Below are positions 32,920-56,301 of a stretch of 64,000 nt of DNA, piece after piece. The notes under the pieces are model-generated. The model was not told the DNA's origin. It did not search any database and saw nothing but the letters and a program-made list of their open reading frames with translations. Location: positions 17,449,172-17,513,171 of the forward strand of contig CM119265.1 in NCBI GenBank assembly GCA_051294375.1. Reading direction: 5' to 3'. The translations under genes and the position numbers were made by a program. Position 1 is the stretch's first letter. Every line of letters begins with the position of its first letter. The stretch comes from Paraspadella gotoi (Eukaryota > Chaetognatha).

Positions 32920-35241
32920 TTTCGTTATATTTATAAATAATGTTATAGGGATGTTGATTTTGTAAACAAATATGTATATCTATAATATTTTGTTTAACAA
33001 ATAAAAGAAGTGTTTAATCTTTAATTAACCATTGACTATGCATCGAAATTCAAACTCGTCTGAAGTGAGATAAATTAGTAATTAAATTGATTTTCCAGAT
33101 CGCTAGAAATTCTTTTGGATATGAAGAGGAAAACGATCTTGATTTTTGAACTTGATGATTAAAACAAATACTCAATTTATTAAATTATTATAATTAATAT
33201 TCGAAATCAAGCGATCAACATTTTGATTATTTTTTTTCCATTTCAATTTAAATTGCAAGAAAAAAAGCAGTTCCTAGCTTATTACACAGTTTAAAACAAT
33301 GACAATCACATCAATCAGACAATACAATCAACATTCTGCTATTCATTTTCGCTATTCATTCATTCACTTTTAGTTCTTGTTACGTAACTGTTGCCTCCTT
33401 TGACATTCTTAATAGTAGTATAATATTAATCTTATTTTAAAATTTGTAGTGGATTTCAAAGTGTTTCTTTTTTCTTCATGTACGTGCTGCAATATGTTAT
33501 TTGCACTGATTTGCAGCTGTCGCTCTCTCCCTAGGTTGAAGCTGTATTCAAGGCGTTCTTTGTTAGAAGTCTGAAATGACAACTGATGTAATTTTGATGG
33601 TAAATTTTTAGTTGCTTATGATTGAATATATACCTATTCACATGATTGTCCAGGGTTGACGTTCTTTTATATATTATCTTTGTTCTTGTATGAAGCTCAG
33701 CTACTTTCAATAATCGTGTAATAAGCAGCTACTTTTCTTTTGCTTCCTTCAGCTAATTTTTTTGATTTTTTTTTCCCCCTTTTTATTTTACTGCTGCTCC
33801 GCTTCTGGACCAGCTGATAGAATTCTGGGCGTTAATTGGTTGAATGTTTTCTGCTTCTCTGAAGCAAAAGGAAAAAATCAGCTGATTTCTATCATAACAA
33901 TACCCGCAGCTGTTGGATTCTTTAGGTGGCATGAGTGTTTTTGGTCTAATGTTTCTCTTTTGTTGGAAAAAATTATAATGTTCGGCCATCTCGCTATTAA
34001 GGCAGCTACTAGATAATAGATGTTAAACAGGACCGAAGGTCCAATAAGGCAGTTCTACCGTCTTGTGGACAGCCAATCGCAAATACGATTCCTTATATCG
34101 TTTTGTAGTATAATTCTGCAAAATAAATTTGCTGAAATGAAAAAAAAATGTTATACGTATGTATAATAGTATATATTACTTATCTAACATTTCTTAGTTT
34201 GTTTTGTTATTACATTTCGGATGGGATTGGGCTCAAGACATTTATGATTTGGTTTTTAATCCAGATGAGTTCTGATTGGGTTAGGAGAGGTTTCGATTTT
34301 GAGTTTCGGTATTTGCTCGGTTAAAAATTGGAATTAACAGTATATATGGATTGTTTATAAAAACTAAGCTTTAAGAACGCCTGTAATTCTTATGAACGAT
34401 TTTTTATGTCCCGTTAAAAATATTTGTACGTACTTTTTTTATACTAGTATATGAAAAAAATGGTTACACTGTATTGGTTTTTTTTAGAAAAAACGAAGGT
34501 GACCTTGACTTGAAAACAATTTTACTTTTAAAGATGAGTAAAACAAGTGTTACTTGTATTATAGCGCGCTTGTGTTAATTTGGTTTTCCTCGACGATTCA
34601 CCCTAGCTTCATTGGTTTTATTTATGTCGTTTGACCGATAAAGACAAAATTAAAAAAATGTTTTCATTTATAGATCGCTGTCAAAAGCACATATGTAGTT
34701 TTTATTTTCACTCGTAAGCATTAGCAATTATTTTTTAATATATGATAATTCGTCTTGGCAACACAGGAACATATTTTCTTTGCTGGAGAGAAAAAACTAT
34801 CTTTCAGCTTCGATCTGGAAGCACGCTTTAAGTTACTGTTTTTATGTACTATTTTTCTTGAAATATTTGTGAAAAAAGTTTATTATCGTCCACTTAGTTA
34901 TTACGTATTTAGTTTTTCCATTTATCTATTTCTCTATTTTTTATGCTGAGGTTTTTAATTAAATACTTGGAGATTTGTTGAATTTTTTCTATTATTTAAT
35001 AAGTATTCGCATTTTAAATAATTACTAAGAGCCCGTTCATTGATATATATGACACATAGCGATCAGACGATATTAAATTAAACGGACTACCTTTTCCGGC
35101 CGGATGCAAGATTATTGAACAATTTTATAAAAACTTCGTTTACGGATTTCAAACTAAATCTATCCTTTTCATTTAATAATACCGTATATGCGCCGACATT
35201 CTCGTTTCTGAAAGAAACAGAGCGATCTTGCCTGGCTGGCT

Positions 35242-35357
<116 letters not shown>

Positions 35358-35989
35358 CTTTCAACCTCGTCACTCTTCCCCTTGCCTTCTCATTTCTCGA
35401 TTCTCTCTTCCTCGTTTCCCCTCCTCCGCCTTCTCCGCCCGATTATTCGAGCCTTGGAGCATACAAGCCTTTCGGTCCCCTCGCTCTATTTTAACTTTTT
35501 TTCTCTGAATTTTTATACCTCGACTGAAATTCGATTTTTTTTAAATTTTCGATTCGACCATTAGCTGTTTTATCTGTTTATATGCTGTGGAATCATAAGT
35601 TATCTTTGAGTAATATGAATTATATATATTGTTATATATATACACTACCGAGAATCTTTAACAAATATTGTAACCCAACAATGAAGGATAAGAAATAGGT
35701 TAGATTATCACGTTGTTTTTTTTTTTTTGCTTTTATGCAATTATTTATACTTTATTTTTATGAAAAATTGTATAAACAAGTTTGAGCAAACAATGCCGGA
35801 TCTGCCCACGATCATTAGCGGTAAGCAGCTGATCAGATTATTATTTTTTTTTATTCGTGTCAAAATCACTACTTGGACGATTCCATCAAAACTTGATTTC
35901 CAGCTCAATCACACACTTTCTTACCCACACACAAACTTTCATTCCAATCCATCCATCAAATCACGAGTAACTGCTGTTTTTTGCTAAGG

Positions 35990-36150
35990 TGGGACGGACG
36001 GACATCATTTTTTTGGGCATAATTTATTATAATTCGATGTTCTGAAATGATATAAGTGAATGCCCGACAAGATTTGGGGGGGCGGACCGACGGACCGACT
36101 AAGTGAATTATAGAGCCGGAATCTGCTGTAAGCAGATCCGGCTAAAAACA
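35990..36150. repeat. Hairpin-bearing dispersed repeat
   Basis: GGACGGACGGACAT and a G-rich run precede TATAGAGCCGGAATCTGCTG at 36110-36129, whose arm pairs with AGCAGATCCGGC, followed by TAAAAA. The same hairpin module occurs at 1-40. A terminal hairpin followed by CTAA could be a Helitron-like 3' end, but other element types are possible. Confidence 0.35.
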
Positions 36151-36754
36151 ATTTTATAAAATTTGTGTGCGTTTAGTCAATAAAAGACCATTTAATTTCA
36201 AAGAAAAGTCGCTATTCTTCAGTTATTTTCCTTTCAATACAATATTAGAATTTTGGGTTTGATTTTAAAAATAAAATGTTTTAGATGAACCGATAACCTT
36301 GCAGTCATATCGAAATAAATGTTAAAAATTTAAGTCACCCCAATGCGATTTTTTGTGCCCAGGATCATTTACGTTGCAAGGGCGTAGGTTGATGAGTTGA
36401 AATATTAAAGAATGTTAAAAGGTTAAGAAAAAACTACCCCAAGTGTTGAATCTTTCCCCTATTATTTATTCATAATTATATCACGTTTAATGTTTGTGTA
36501 TTTCATATTGAATTTATGAAACTTTCAATGTGTACCTTTATATGAAATATAAAATTTTTTAAGTATATATCATATCTTTCGTCGCGGTAAAGAAGAAAAC
36601 CAAAAATTAGACAAAAAATGGTTTCGTCTATAGTTGATCATACTTCTGAAATTTGGTAAAATTTTTTTATTTCAGAACAAGACGCGCTCAAGATGTTGAT
36701 TGAGGTCTTTAACTGGGTTATTTTGGAAAATTTTCAGTTATTGTCACTGAAATA

Positions 36755-47816
<11,062 letters not shown>

Positions 47817-48961
47817 CAACTATCCTCTGCTCTCCTCCTCTCCTCCTCTCCCCTATTACTTTGATATTGAAGAATCAAACCGAGGGCGTTTCGTTGGATG
47901 ACGAACGCGTGCGCGTCGGCGCGACCACGTAAAAGTTGTTGCACCGTAGCACCTGCTGCTTAGTTGTACACGCATGGCATTACAGAAGACGCGCCGTCAA
48001 TACTTTTTTTTTCGCGCTACGTTTTTGAGCTTCTTTGGGAAAGTTTTCGTGTTTCTGTATAGTTTGGAGTTAGTTTGGTGTCGAAATTTTTTTTTTCCTC
48101 TCTTTCTCCTATAGAATCGTCATTAATGAAACTGTGCCACACTTATATTTCTAAGGATATGGGTATTTTAATTCATTATCTTACAAGAAACGCCTTGTCA
48201 TGAAAAAAGGTTTAGAAAGGGTACCGGTTTATTAATTCAAAGTTTCTTCGGTGAGAAAAGTTTAACGACCATGATGTTTTATTTCGATCGATCTAACTTA
48301 TTCGACTTCATTGGGTAGGAAAATGTGATCGTAACTTCTCGAACTTTGTAGTCAACTTGTCAGATGTAGTCGAAAGTTATACAGACGTAGGTCACATTTT
48401 GTTACTTTTCGTCAATTTGTCAATCATTAATATGATTTAAATAGATCATGAGTGATAAATTTTCACTCCTATATATCATTACTTTATTTTTTTCACGAGA
48501 AAGCCGTTTAAAGCATAGATAAAGCAAAGTCGATTGACACAACGCTAGATTTAACAATAATTCGTCATACCATAATCCCTGATTTTGGTCTCTTCTCTTT
48601 CTCTTCTCTTCTCTTCCTCTTTCTCTCTTTTTGTTCTAACGTTTAACCTACTCATTTGGCCCCAATGGATCGGAATATTGGTCATTAATAAAAAAATATT
48701 GTACCTGTACTCCCATGTGTAATCTTTAACTAATTCTTAATCTGGTCACAAGCGATGACTCTCAAAGAATATCGTCATACCAAGTCGAAGTAAGTTATCG
48801 CTTTCTTCAGTTTGCCTAATGGATAAGAGCCTGATTAAATCAAATTGATTGTTTTGAACCTTGAATCAGTTACGTTTGGAGAATTACTAAGGGGTGGTGA
48901 GAGATAAAATATTGAAATTTTTGTTTTGTTCATAAATGTGCGTTCCGCATTTTTCGTCATC
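47817..48961. other. Atos 3' flank and intergenic DNA
   Basis: Begins with a CT-rich 3' UTR and continues AT-rich. An ATG at 48755 followed by a GTAAGT donor (TCGAA|GTAAGT) could be an alternative first exon of the next gene. I see no other coding signal. Confidence 0.4.
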
Positions 48962-50945
48962 ATGTCTAAGCCTTTTGAAACAAGTCTTGAAATGCGGGCT
49001 CGTAGGTAAGTCAAATATTAATGTCATCAGAAGTTTAATGAGATTAAGAAAAATTCCCATTTTTCATATTCGTAGGTTGCAAGAGCTCGAGGTAGACACC
49101 GAGGAGAAATCGGGTAAGAATTAAAATGTAATACTATCAAGTGTGATAACATAGTCTAACGTCTCATAATTGTTATGTTTTGAAGAACCTGCGTCCCAGT
49201 ACGACAAGCGATCCTCTCTGCCTTTTAATCGAAATTCTCTTACCCCACGTATTCCGTCCACCCCTACTCCTGCCCCCCCTACCAACTCTGCCAATACTCT
49301 TCCGTCGAAACTTGGGTAATCCGCTCAATTATTTTATAATGTATAATTTTATTAAAATTATAAGTATAATTAATAGGGACTTATTATATGAGTAAAACCT
49401 GTCATTCTACGTATGAAGCAATTTCTAAAAACTGAATTTCGGCAGCGCCGATAGTCCTCAGACGACTCCGATTTTGAAGAAGCGGTTGGCCCCTCAGCCG
49501 CCCCAGATTGAGAAGGAGAGTCTATCGAAGCAACGCACAGCTGAGGATCCTTCCATTGATATCGAGGAGAGACCGCAAACAGGGATCCCGCAGCCATCAG
49601 TCAGAAATTATCGCCCGGAGGATGTAAGCATCTGAAGGGCGTAACGAAAGCTTTGAAGGATATATATGTAAATATCGATATTATAAATCGTCATACCTTA
49701 ATCTTCATACTCATAGCGTGACACGGACTTTCAATTCGACTCTCTCTCCCGCGCCGGGTCAGAATGGTCGGATGAAACCTGGCGATACACTGATGGCGGT
49801 GCCCTTCAGTTTCGTAAAGTCACGTTTAAAGGTATAATCGTCAAGAGAAAGAAACAGCAATTAGACCTCAAAAGAGAAATTATCATACTTTCACTCGGCA
49901 GATTTCCTAAAGAGAGGCTTCCTTGTGCCGACTTGGTACATTGGCATTGTGCAAATGACCGTCGGTATTTCTACCGCCATTATCGCAATCGCCGAGATCC
50001 TTCTGCCGCAAGGGTCTGACGTTTATGGTAGGTCGGTTATTGTGCCCATTGTGGCCAAAACAGGTTTCCTCGATTTGTTAGTATTTATTTCTTTCACGTT
50101 TCTTTTTCCCCTCATTTTTCGCTTTAATATCCCCTCCTCAGGCAACGCAAAGTGGTTCACCCTAAAAACCTACAATATCTTCGGTTTAAACGTCATTTCT
50201 TCTTTGACTCTCTTCGTTGCTGGCTGCTATTTGGTTCGAGCGCAGATCAAGAACGACCTTCGTGTCGTCAAGTTGTCCGCAGGTGTTGATCCAGGCGCTG
50301 GATTAATATAAGGGATGTGATTAGATTTTGGGATTTTAAGAATTTGACCGTTCTGACAATCGACTTTAATGAATTCTTCTCTGATGGCCATTTGCCAGGA
50401 TACGCGGGGCTCAGCATCATTTTGCATCTGTTTGCGCTCATCATGCGTCTGGTCTTATTGTGGTTGGGTGATATCGCGCCAATAAAAATTGGTGGGTTGC
50501 TCCGGTTCAGACCCGAAAATTTGTCGTAAGATTGTTTGAATTGTTTACATTATTGATTGATTGATTGGTTTGGTTTGTTCTGATATGTTGATTTGTTCAA
50601 AATGATTGGTTTGTTAATCAGTGGACCCGTCTCAGGTATTCCGATGTTCGTGGCCGGACTTTGCGTGATGATTCTAACCCTGTTTGGATTTTGGTTCTCG
50701 TCTCTCGGTTTCGGCGTCTACCTTCTCTTCGTTTTTAATCACGCTCAGGTCTGGGGAAAAAAAGGAAACAAGATCGCGAAGTCGCGCAAAAATTTATTCG
50801 GTGTTAACACGTTAACATTTTAATTTCAAATGATTTTGGTTTTGTTTCGTTTGCTAAGGAGGTGGAGAGTCTGAACGATTTGGGGAAGGACTTCGGACCT
50901 GCGGCGATCGACTTGTTGGATAGATATATGGGCGTCACCAACTGA
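48962..50945 (+). CDS. Unrecognised four-transmembrane protein with Pro/Ser-rich N-terminus
   Basis: Ten exons (48962-49005, 49076-49113, 49186-49315, 49446-49623, 49717-49831, 49902-50027, 50142-50282, 50399-50491, 50636-50748, 50859-50945) keep phase throughout; 354 residues. Residues 1-165 are hydrophilic and Pro/Ser-rich, with TPILKKRLAPQPPQIEK and a Trp/Asp segment (SEWSDETWRYTDGG). Four hydrophobic segments follow: WYIGIVQMTVGISTAIIAIA, FGLNVISSLTLFVAGCYLV, LSIILHLFALIMRLVLLWLG, and MFVAGLCVMILTLFGFWFSS. The tail is short and acidic (EVESLNDLGKDFGP). Topology predicts both ends in the cytoplasm, tetraspan-like, but without tetraspanin cysteine motifs. The start is uncertain: ATG 48962 (MSKPFETSLEM) or an upstream exon with ATG 48755 spliced into the same frame at 48985 or so. 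No family assigned. Confidence 0.75.
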
Positions 50946-51055
50946 TCCAACTGGTTTTGATTTACATTTCGCAGAATTAACTTTTCGGTTTTCACTTCCG
51001 TGCTCCAGAATGAAAAAAAATTAGTATACGTTGCTTCTACTAAATTTGATTCGCC

Positions 51056-52016
51056 TAGGCGTGAAAAAAACGGTTAATTTTAAAAATTATCGGTTAAAAT
51101 GCTAAAATTTAACCGGTTAACTGTTAAAATCGGTTAATTTTCCAACTATCATTATAATGATAAAACTAAGTAACAAAAAATATTTTTTATTTTCAATAAA
51201 AATGAATTAAAAAAAAAATCATCAAAGAAAAAATTATAATAACAAAAAAAAATTATAAAAAAATCAACTAATGTTGGAAATAGAAAAGTGAGTTAAGTGG
51301 AATTAACTTTTTATAATTAAAATTGTCTGTTCCAAGTCATTTTAAAGAGGGACATTTATTAGCTCTTTTTATGTTAGCCTTCTTTAATGAGACAATGAGA
51401 GAGAAAGAGAGAAAAAGAGAGGGTGAGAGAGAGAAAAAAAAGAGAGAATGTTTGATAACATGTTAAGTTCAGATATTAAAAAGAAATTGAAATTCAGTTA
51501 GTACAGTAAAATATATTTAGGCAATGTAAATAAGTAAGCAGTAACGTGATTAAAATTTTAAATACGAAAGTAATAAATAACTAACATTGTTAAATAATAA
51601 ACATTGAAATAAAATGAAAGTGAAGGTGAAAATAAAATAAAAAGTGATTTTTTTTTTAATATGGTAAAATTATAAGAAGAAGAAAGAGCTCTCTTTCTCT
51701 TTATCATATATTGTGAAATTTTACAAACCAAATTTGTACTGAAGAAGGCTAACAACCTTGCCGAAACGTATTTCTTTTAATTAAAATAAATTCATAGTTT
51801 GAAATTACAAATTATTTTTTACTTTTAATACTTACATATATAATCTAAAATAGGGGAGAAAAGTTTTGAGAAATAGTTGAAAGCCTTGAAAAGGAAAACC
51901 ATAGTACTTGAAATAAATAAAAGTTTAAATTAGTAAATTTTAAAATTAACCGGTTAATTTTAACCAAATTAACCGATCGGTTAAAATTATTTTTAATCGG
52001 TGATTAAAACGTCTAG
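51056..52016. repeat. About 1-kb AT-rich repeat with GGTTAA/TTAACC-rich ends
   Basis: Both ends are dense in GGTTAA and TTAACC motifs (AACGGTTAATTTTAAAAATT and AACCGGTTAATTTTAACC). Outer edges CTAGGCGT and ACGTCTAG are short inverted repeats. Such subterminal repeats fit a non-autonomous DNA transposon, possibly hAT-like. The interior has a GA-rich purine tract (51388-51445) and a hammerhead-like motif near 51739. No transposase. The sequence from 52017 to 52884 is AT-rich; it holds an ATG-led open segment 52514-52642 ending in a GTAAGT donor and a hydrophobic stretch, perhaps a non-coding or alternative first exon of ABHD2. Confidence 0.45.
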
Positions 52017-52884
52017 ATGGGTCTGATTTAGCTTTTCATCCGAGTTTAGTCTCATTGATACATTTACACTATTACATACAAATTTAAAAATAGAATGTAA
52101 GAAAATGAAAAAGGGTAAAATCACCAAATGTAAAAAATATCCGATAATATTATTAAAGAATAAAGATTGTTCAATTTCTTTTGAAGAATAAATCGTAATT
52201 TTGTGCTCAAAAGTGATAACTTGGAGGATTTCAGGCTAATTATTTGAACATTTTTTTAAACGTCAATAGCTAGCTGTTGGATGTTCATTATTCAGGGTCT
52301 TCCAAATGCGCTGCATAAAGTTATTGTCATTTCCGCGCTCATTTTACGTAGTATTAGTGCTTAAGTCGATTACTCTACAAAAGAAACTAACAAAAAAGGG
52401 AAAAATAAGGAAAATTCAAAGAAAACCGATTGGTTTTTTTCCTCTCATTTAATGATAATGATTCTTTTCGGCTCGGAGATCTTCTTTTCGCTCCAAACGG
52501 TTAGAACTAGTCGATGAGCCTTTTCGTTTTCAACTCTTCCCCCTTTGCCATTCTTTTGATGATCACTGCCATGAAAGCAAAGAATGATTTTTCTCCTTAC
52601 GACGTTATTTATTGCTCACTTAATTTTCTGGCTATTTTATGGGTAAGTTTCGAAGTGAAATGATATTGAATTGCTTCAGATTATCTCGCCTGGAGTTTTA
52701 ATCATGATAATTTGAGATTATAATTGATTCATGTTAATTAAGAAGACCAATTGTGCTCCGTTGAGACGTTTTGAATATTTTATACTTTAACCCACTAAAT
52801 AACCCTGCTAGAGGGTCAACTGCTAATTTTAAATTTGTTAAAATTATTTTTATTTTTTTTATTTATTTATTTTTTTAATATTTC

Positions 52885-54762
52885 ATGGATGATGACTCTT
52901 CTTTTCCTGGGAGCTCCTTCCTAAGCTCCACCTTCGGCCGGTCCTTTTTTCGTTTCTCCAACAGTTCGTCCGGGAACATCGATGTCTTTCACCCTGAAAC
53001 GCCAGTCACGAACTTCATCGTCGACCACATGCCCAGACTGCGCCAGCCCTTCAAGCCGCCCTTATGGGTCCGTAACGGCCATTTGCAGACCTTCGGATTC
53101 TGGACGACAAAGTTCAGCAAGGCTGAAGTGGACAGTAGGCGCTACCGGGTCACGGCTCCGGACGGCGCAACAGTCACCTTTGATGTCTTCGAGCCGTCGC
53201 CGGACGAACAATGGGGGATTGGCGTCGACGTTACAGTTTGCCTGGTGCCGGGTCTCGGCAACTCTGCGGAATCTGGCTACGTCCGATCCTGCGCCAAGTT
53301 TCTTCGCAGTTGCGGCTTCCGGGTGGCGGTCCTGAATCACTTGGGTACCGTCGCCGAGGTTCCGCTTACCTCGCCCCGGATATTCTGGTTTAATATATTT
53401 TATGATTTAACTTTGAATGTATTCACGAAAAACGCATTGTTAGCACTCGAGAAAAAATATTCATTAATATATTGATATTTAAAATCCCGTTATCTGCTCA
53501 TAAGGTCCATTATTATTAGTACTATTTAACACAAAGAATTCTTGCCTCAGCTATGGAAACACGGAAGAGTACGACTTAATGGTTCGCTGGGTTATCGAGC
53601 GCTACTCTGAATCTCTCTTCTTCTCCGTTGGATTTTCGATGGGCGCTAACATCGTCACCAAGCATTTGGGCGAGCATCACACCGCCAAGCCTTTCCTTGG
53701 AGCTCTGAGCGTCGGACAATGGTATGTTCAATTCGATTAGTAGTTTAAATTCAATTCGATAAAATGTACTGCTCTGCAGAAAGAAAAAATATTAAAAAAT
53801 AAATATAATTTAAAAAAGGTAAAAAGAACAAAACAATTAACATTCCGCTGCCCCTACGCTAGTTGGTGAGACACCCCGCGCTCCATTGAAATAAGTTATC
53901 CATTTTCTATTCTCTTTTCTCTCTTTTCTTTCTTTATCCCACAGCTACGACGCAATCGAGGCATACCGCAACCTCACCCTCCGTCACAAGCCCTACATGT
54001 GGGCCATGACGCGAGGAATGAAGAAGTTCCTCAGGGCTCACGAGATTCCACTCTTCCTCAGCCCGCGCGCAAGAGACGTCGTCAACGCGAAGAACATCGA
54101 CGTGGACCAACTCTTCAATGCTAACGATCTTCAGGCTATTGACGAAAACTACTATCGACGTTTCTGGGGGTTCGCCACGCTAGAGGTTTTCCTTATTCCG
54201 AGGAAGAAGAGGAAAAAATTGGCAATAATTGAAGTGAAAACACTTTTCCATCGCCTCTGAATCAATCCTTCGTTCCACCCGCCGAATTTTTTTTTACGCA
54301 GGAGTTTTACACGTCGCAATCGTGTTTCAACTATTTGGCCAACATCGAGATTCCCATCATGTTTCTCAACGCCCGCGACGATCCGCTAGTGCCGGATCAG
54401 CTCATCGATCTCCCTCGCCCGTTCGTCTCCGATTCGGGCTCCGCCATCCTCGTCACCACAAAGGTTTTTGTGACTATTTCCGGAGAGAACCCGATTAATT
54501 TTTAAGAATTTTACTAGTTTAAATTTCTCATTCCTTTTCGCCGTAACAGTACGGGGGTCATCTCGGATACTTCGAAGGAGGTTCCCACACGTGGCTAGAG
54601 AAATTCATCGTCGAGTATTGTGATTCGCTGCTTCTTCTGCGACAAGCGGAGATCGAGGGTGCCGTCGTCACTACGCATGCGCATCGGGACGCTAGCGAAG
54701 ACGGGAAGGAGAGCGGTTGTGAAGGCCAATCGATCCAAGAAACGAGCGTATCTTTTGTCTAA
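52885..54762 (+). CDS. ABHD2: Abhydrolase domain-containing protein 2 (ABHD2-like monoacylglycerol lipase)
   Basis: Five exons (52885-53387, 53551-53721, 53945-54185, 54302-54463, 54550-54762) give 429 residues, about the family length. Family motifs in order: KPPLWVRNGHLQTFGFW, APDGATVTFDVFEP, CLVPGLGNSAESGYVRS, FRVAVLNHLG and LTSPRIF. The nucleophile elbow GFSMGAN is in exon 2; the acid segment is NARDDPLVP, and YGGHLGYFEGG holds the catalytic His. The order gives a complete Ser-Asp-His triad. ABHD2 hydrolyses 2-arachidonoylglycerol and in mammalian sperm is the progesterone-responsive lipase. Vertebrate proteins start with a membrane anchor; here the N-terminus MDDDSSFPGSS has none, and a candidate hydrophobic first exon at 52514-52642 does not join in phase. 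The gene is convergent with TXNDC9. Confidence 0.9.
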
Positions 54763-55315
54763 ATAGTTAAAAATGTTTAAATAAAAAAATGTTTCCACTT
54801 GTTGGTTTCTTGGCCGGGGCGTCTCTTTTCTGTCTGTAGATTTCCCTTTGTCCGTCCAACCGTTCGCTTTATCATAAATGTTGATGTACTAGTTTGCTTT
54901 GACTACGCCGTGGTATGATAAGTAATTTCTGGAGAATGTTTTGAATTTTTAATTACGGAGGAATTCAGTTGGGTTAGAAGGGGAAAAATACTAGCTAAGA
55001 ATTTAAATAAAAAATTAATAAAAAGTATGTGATTGTCAAATGCTTAAAAAAAACATTCTTAGTAAGAACTAAGTATTATTTTTTGTTTTGGCAGCCAAAG
55101 CTACAAAACTGTTTTATTACGAAAAAAGCCGATTAAAAACGAAAGAATTGACTGGCGGTATTATGACGCCAGCCATACTTCCGTCAAGCAACAAATGGAA
55201 AGGCGCAAAAATACTGTAAAAAATATAATATAAAAATGATGACGATAAATACAAACTACTTCTTTCACGTCGACGGCGGGCGATTGTATGGAGCGCTATT
55301 CGTTTGGTCGAACTT
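54763..55315. other. Convergent intergenic stretch between ABHD2 and TXNDC9
   Basis: Contains both 3' UTRs. An AATAAA lies just after the ABHD2 stop (about 54780). No ORF of interest. Confidence 0.5.
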
Positions 55316-56301
55316 TCACCAATCGTCTTCGTCGGAACTGTCGTCGGCGCCGACGCCGCCGCCCCTGATCGTCTTCTTGCCAACATCTCGACCGAACATC
55401 GTGAGTGCCGATTTTCCCCTGGGGCGTTCGGCGTTTTCGTCGGCCGGAGGCGTCGTCAAGTCGCCCGAGTAATCGATGACGCGTTGGGTGGCGATTCGCC
55501 ACTCCATCATTGATGTTGAGAAGTCGTCGCGGTTTCCGAGGTCCGTAAATCCCACGATATAGTCGACAGTCTTCGAGTCTCTGCATGAAGGAAAGAAAAA
55601 AAGATAATTTGAATGAGAGTGTATGTCAAGTAAAGAACATCCAAACTCGTTAAATATAGTAAAAAATTTTTGGTTAGTTAGTTTTTTAGTCTAATTTTCA
55701 AAAATCACGGACCTGACAAGACAAACAGTGGGCATGACCTTGATTTTCAACCTCTCCGTTAAAAAAGGCGCTTTCTCTGCATTGATTTTTATGAATTTCG
55801 TTTCCAAGTGTTTTCCCGCCAAAATTGCCAAGTGCTTGTCAACTATTTTGCACCTGAAATATTATAAAATACTGATTTAAATAAGAAAATTCCCTAGGAA
55901 AGAGATGATTAATTTATTCGTTGTTGACCTAAAAGACGAGTCGATGTAGAAATGCGCAACGACGTTTTTCGACTTTTTCGTGACTTCGAAAAAATCTTTT
56001 TCAGTCGGGACTTCTTCGTATCTTCCATGACCGTTAGCGCGCCAGGTCTTAGGTAAGGTAAGATAAGATCGGGTATTGGTGAGTAAAGGGTCGATGAAGT
56101 TCACCCTTTCTATGCCCCACTCAACCTCACCTCCTTCTGCTCGGCGGCCTTCTTCATGGCGGTCATTCTCTTTCTCCGCAGCGCTTCCAACTCTTCATCG
56201 CCCATGGTTTCCAAAGAGTGGATCTCGGCGTCTACTCGCTCCATTTCTTGGTCCACGCGTTTTTCTATCATCTTCGTCACTCCCGTCAAGGCTTGCTCCA
56301 T
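55316..56301 (-). CDS. TXNDC9: Thioredoxin domain-containing protein 9
   Basis: Four exons on the minus strand (56301-56131, 56047-55929, 55853-55713, 55580-55316) give 231 residues, near the 226 of the human protein. Exon 1 encodes the charged N-terminal helix ([37 protein letters not shown]). Then come [70 protein letters not shown] and [15 protein letters not shown]. The tail KKTIRGG ... DDSSDEDDW matches the family's acidic end. As in other members the thioredoxin fold lacks the CxxC pair. TXNDC9 binds the CCT/TRiC chaperonin and negatively affects actin and tubulin folding. An in-frame upstream extension to 56358 exists; ATG 56301 fits the family start better. Confidence 0.95.

Noticed and set aside
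33762-34016. ORFs on both strands in the AIP-Atos gap
   Set aside because: Overlapping complementary frames in AT-rich DNA with no splice partners or recognisable motif.
52514-52642. Hydrophobic ATG-led segment with a GTAAGT donor before ABHD2
   Set aside because: Attractive as a membrane-anchor exon, but it ends in phase 0 and no acceptor before the ABHD2 ORF restores the frame; mentioned only as a possible alternative exon.
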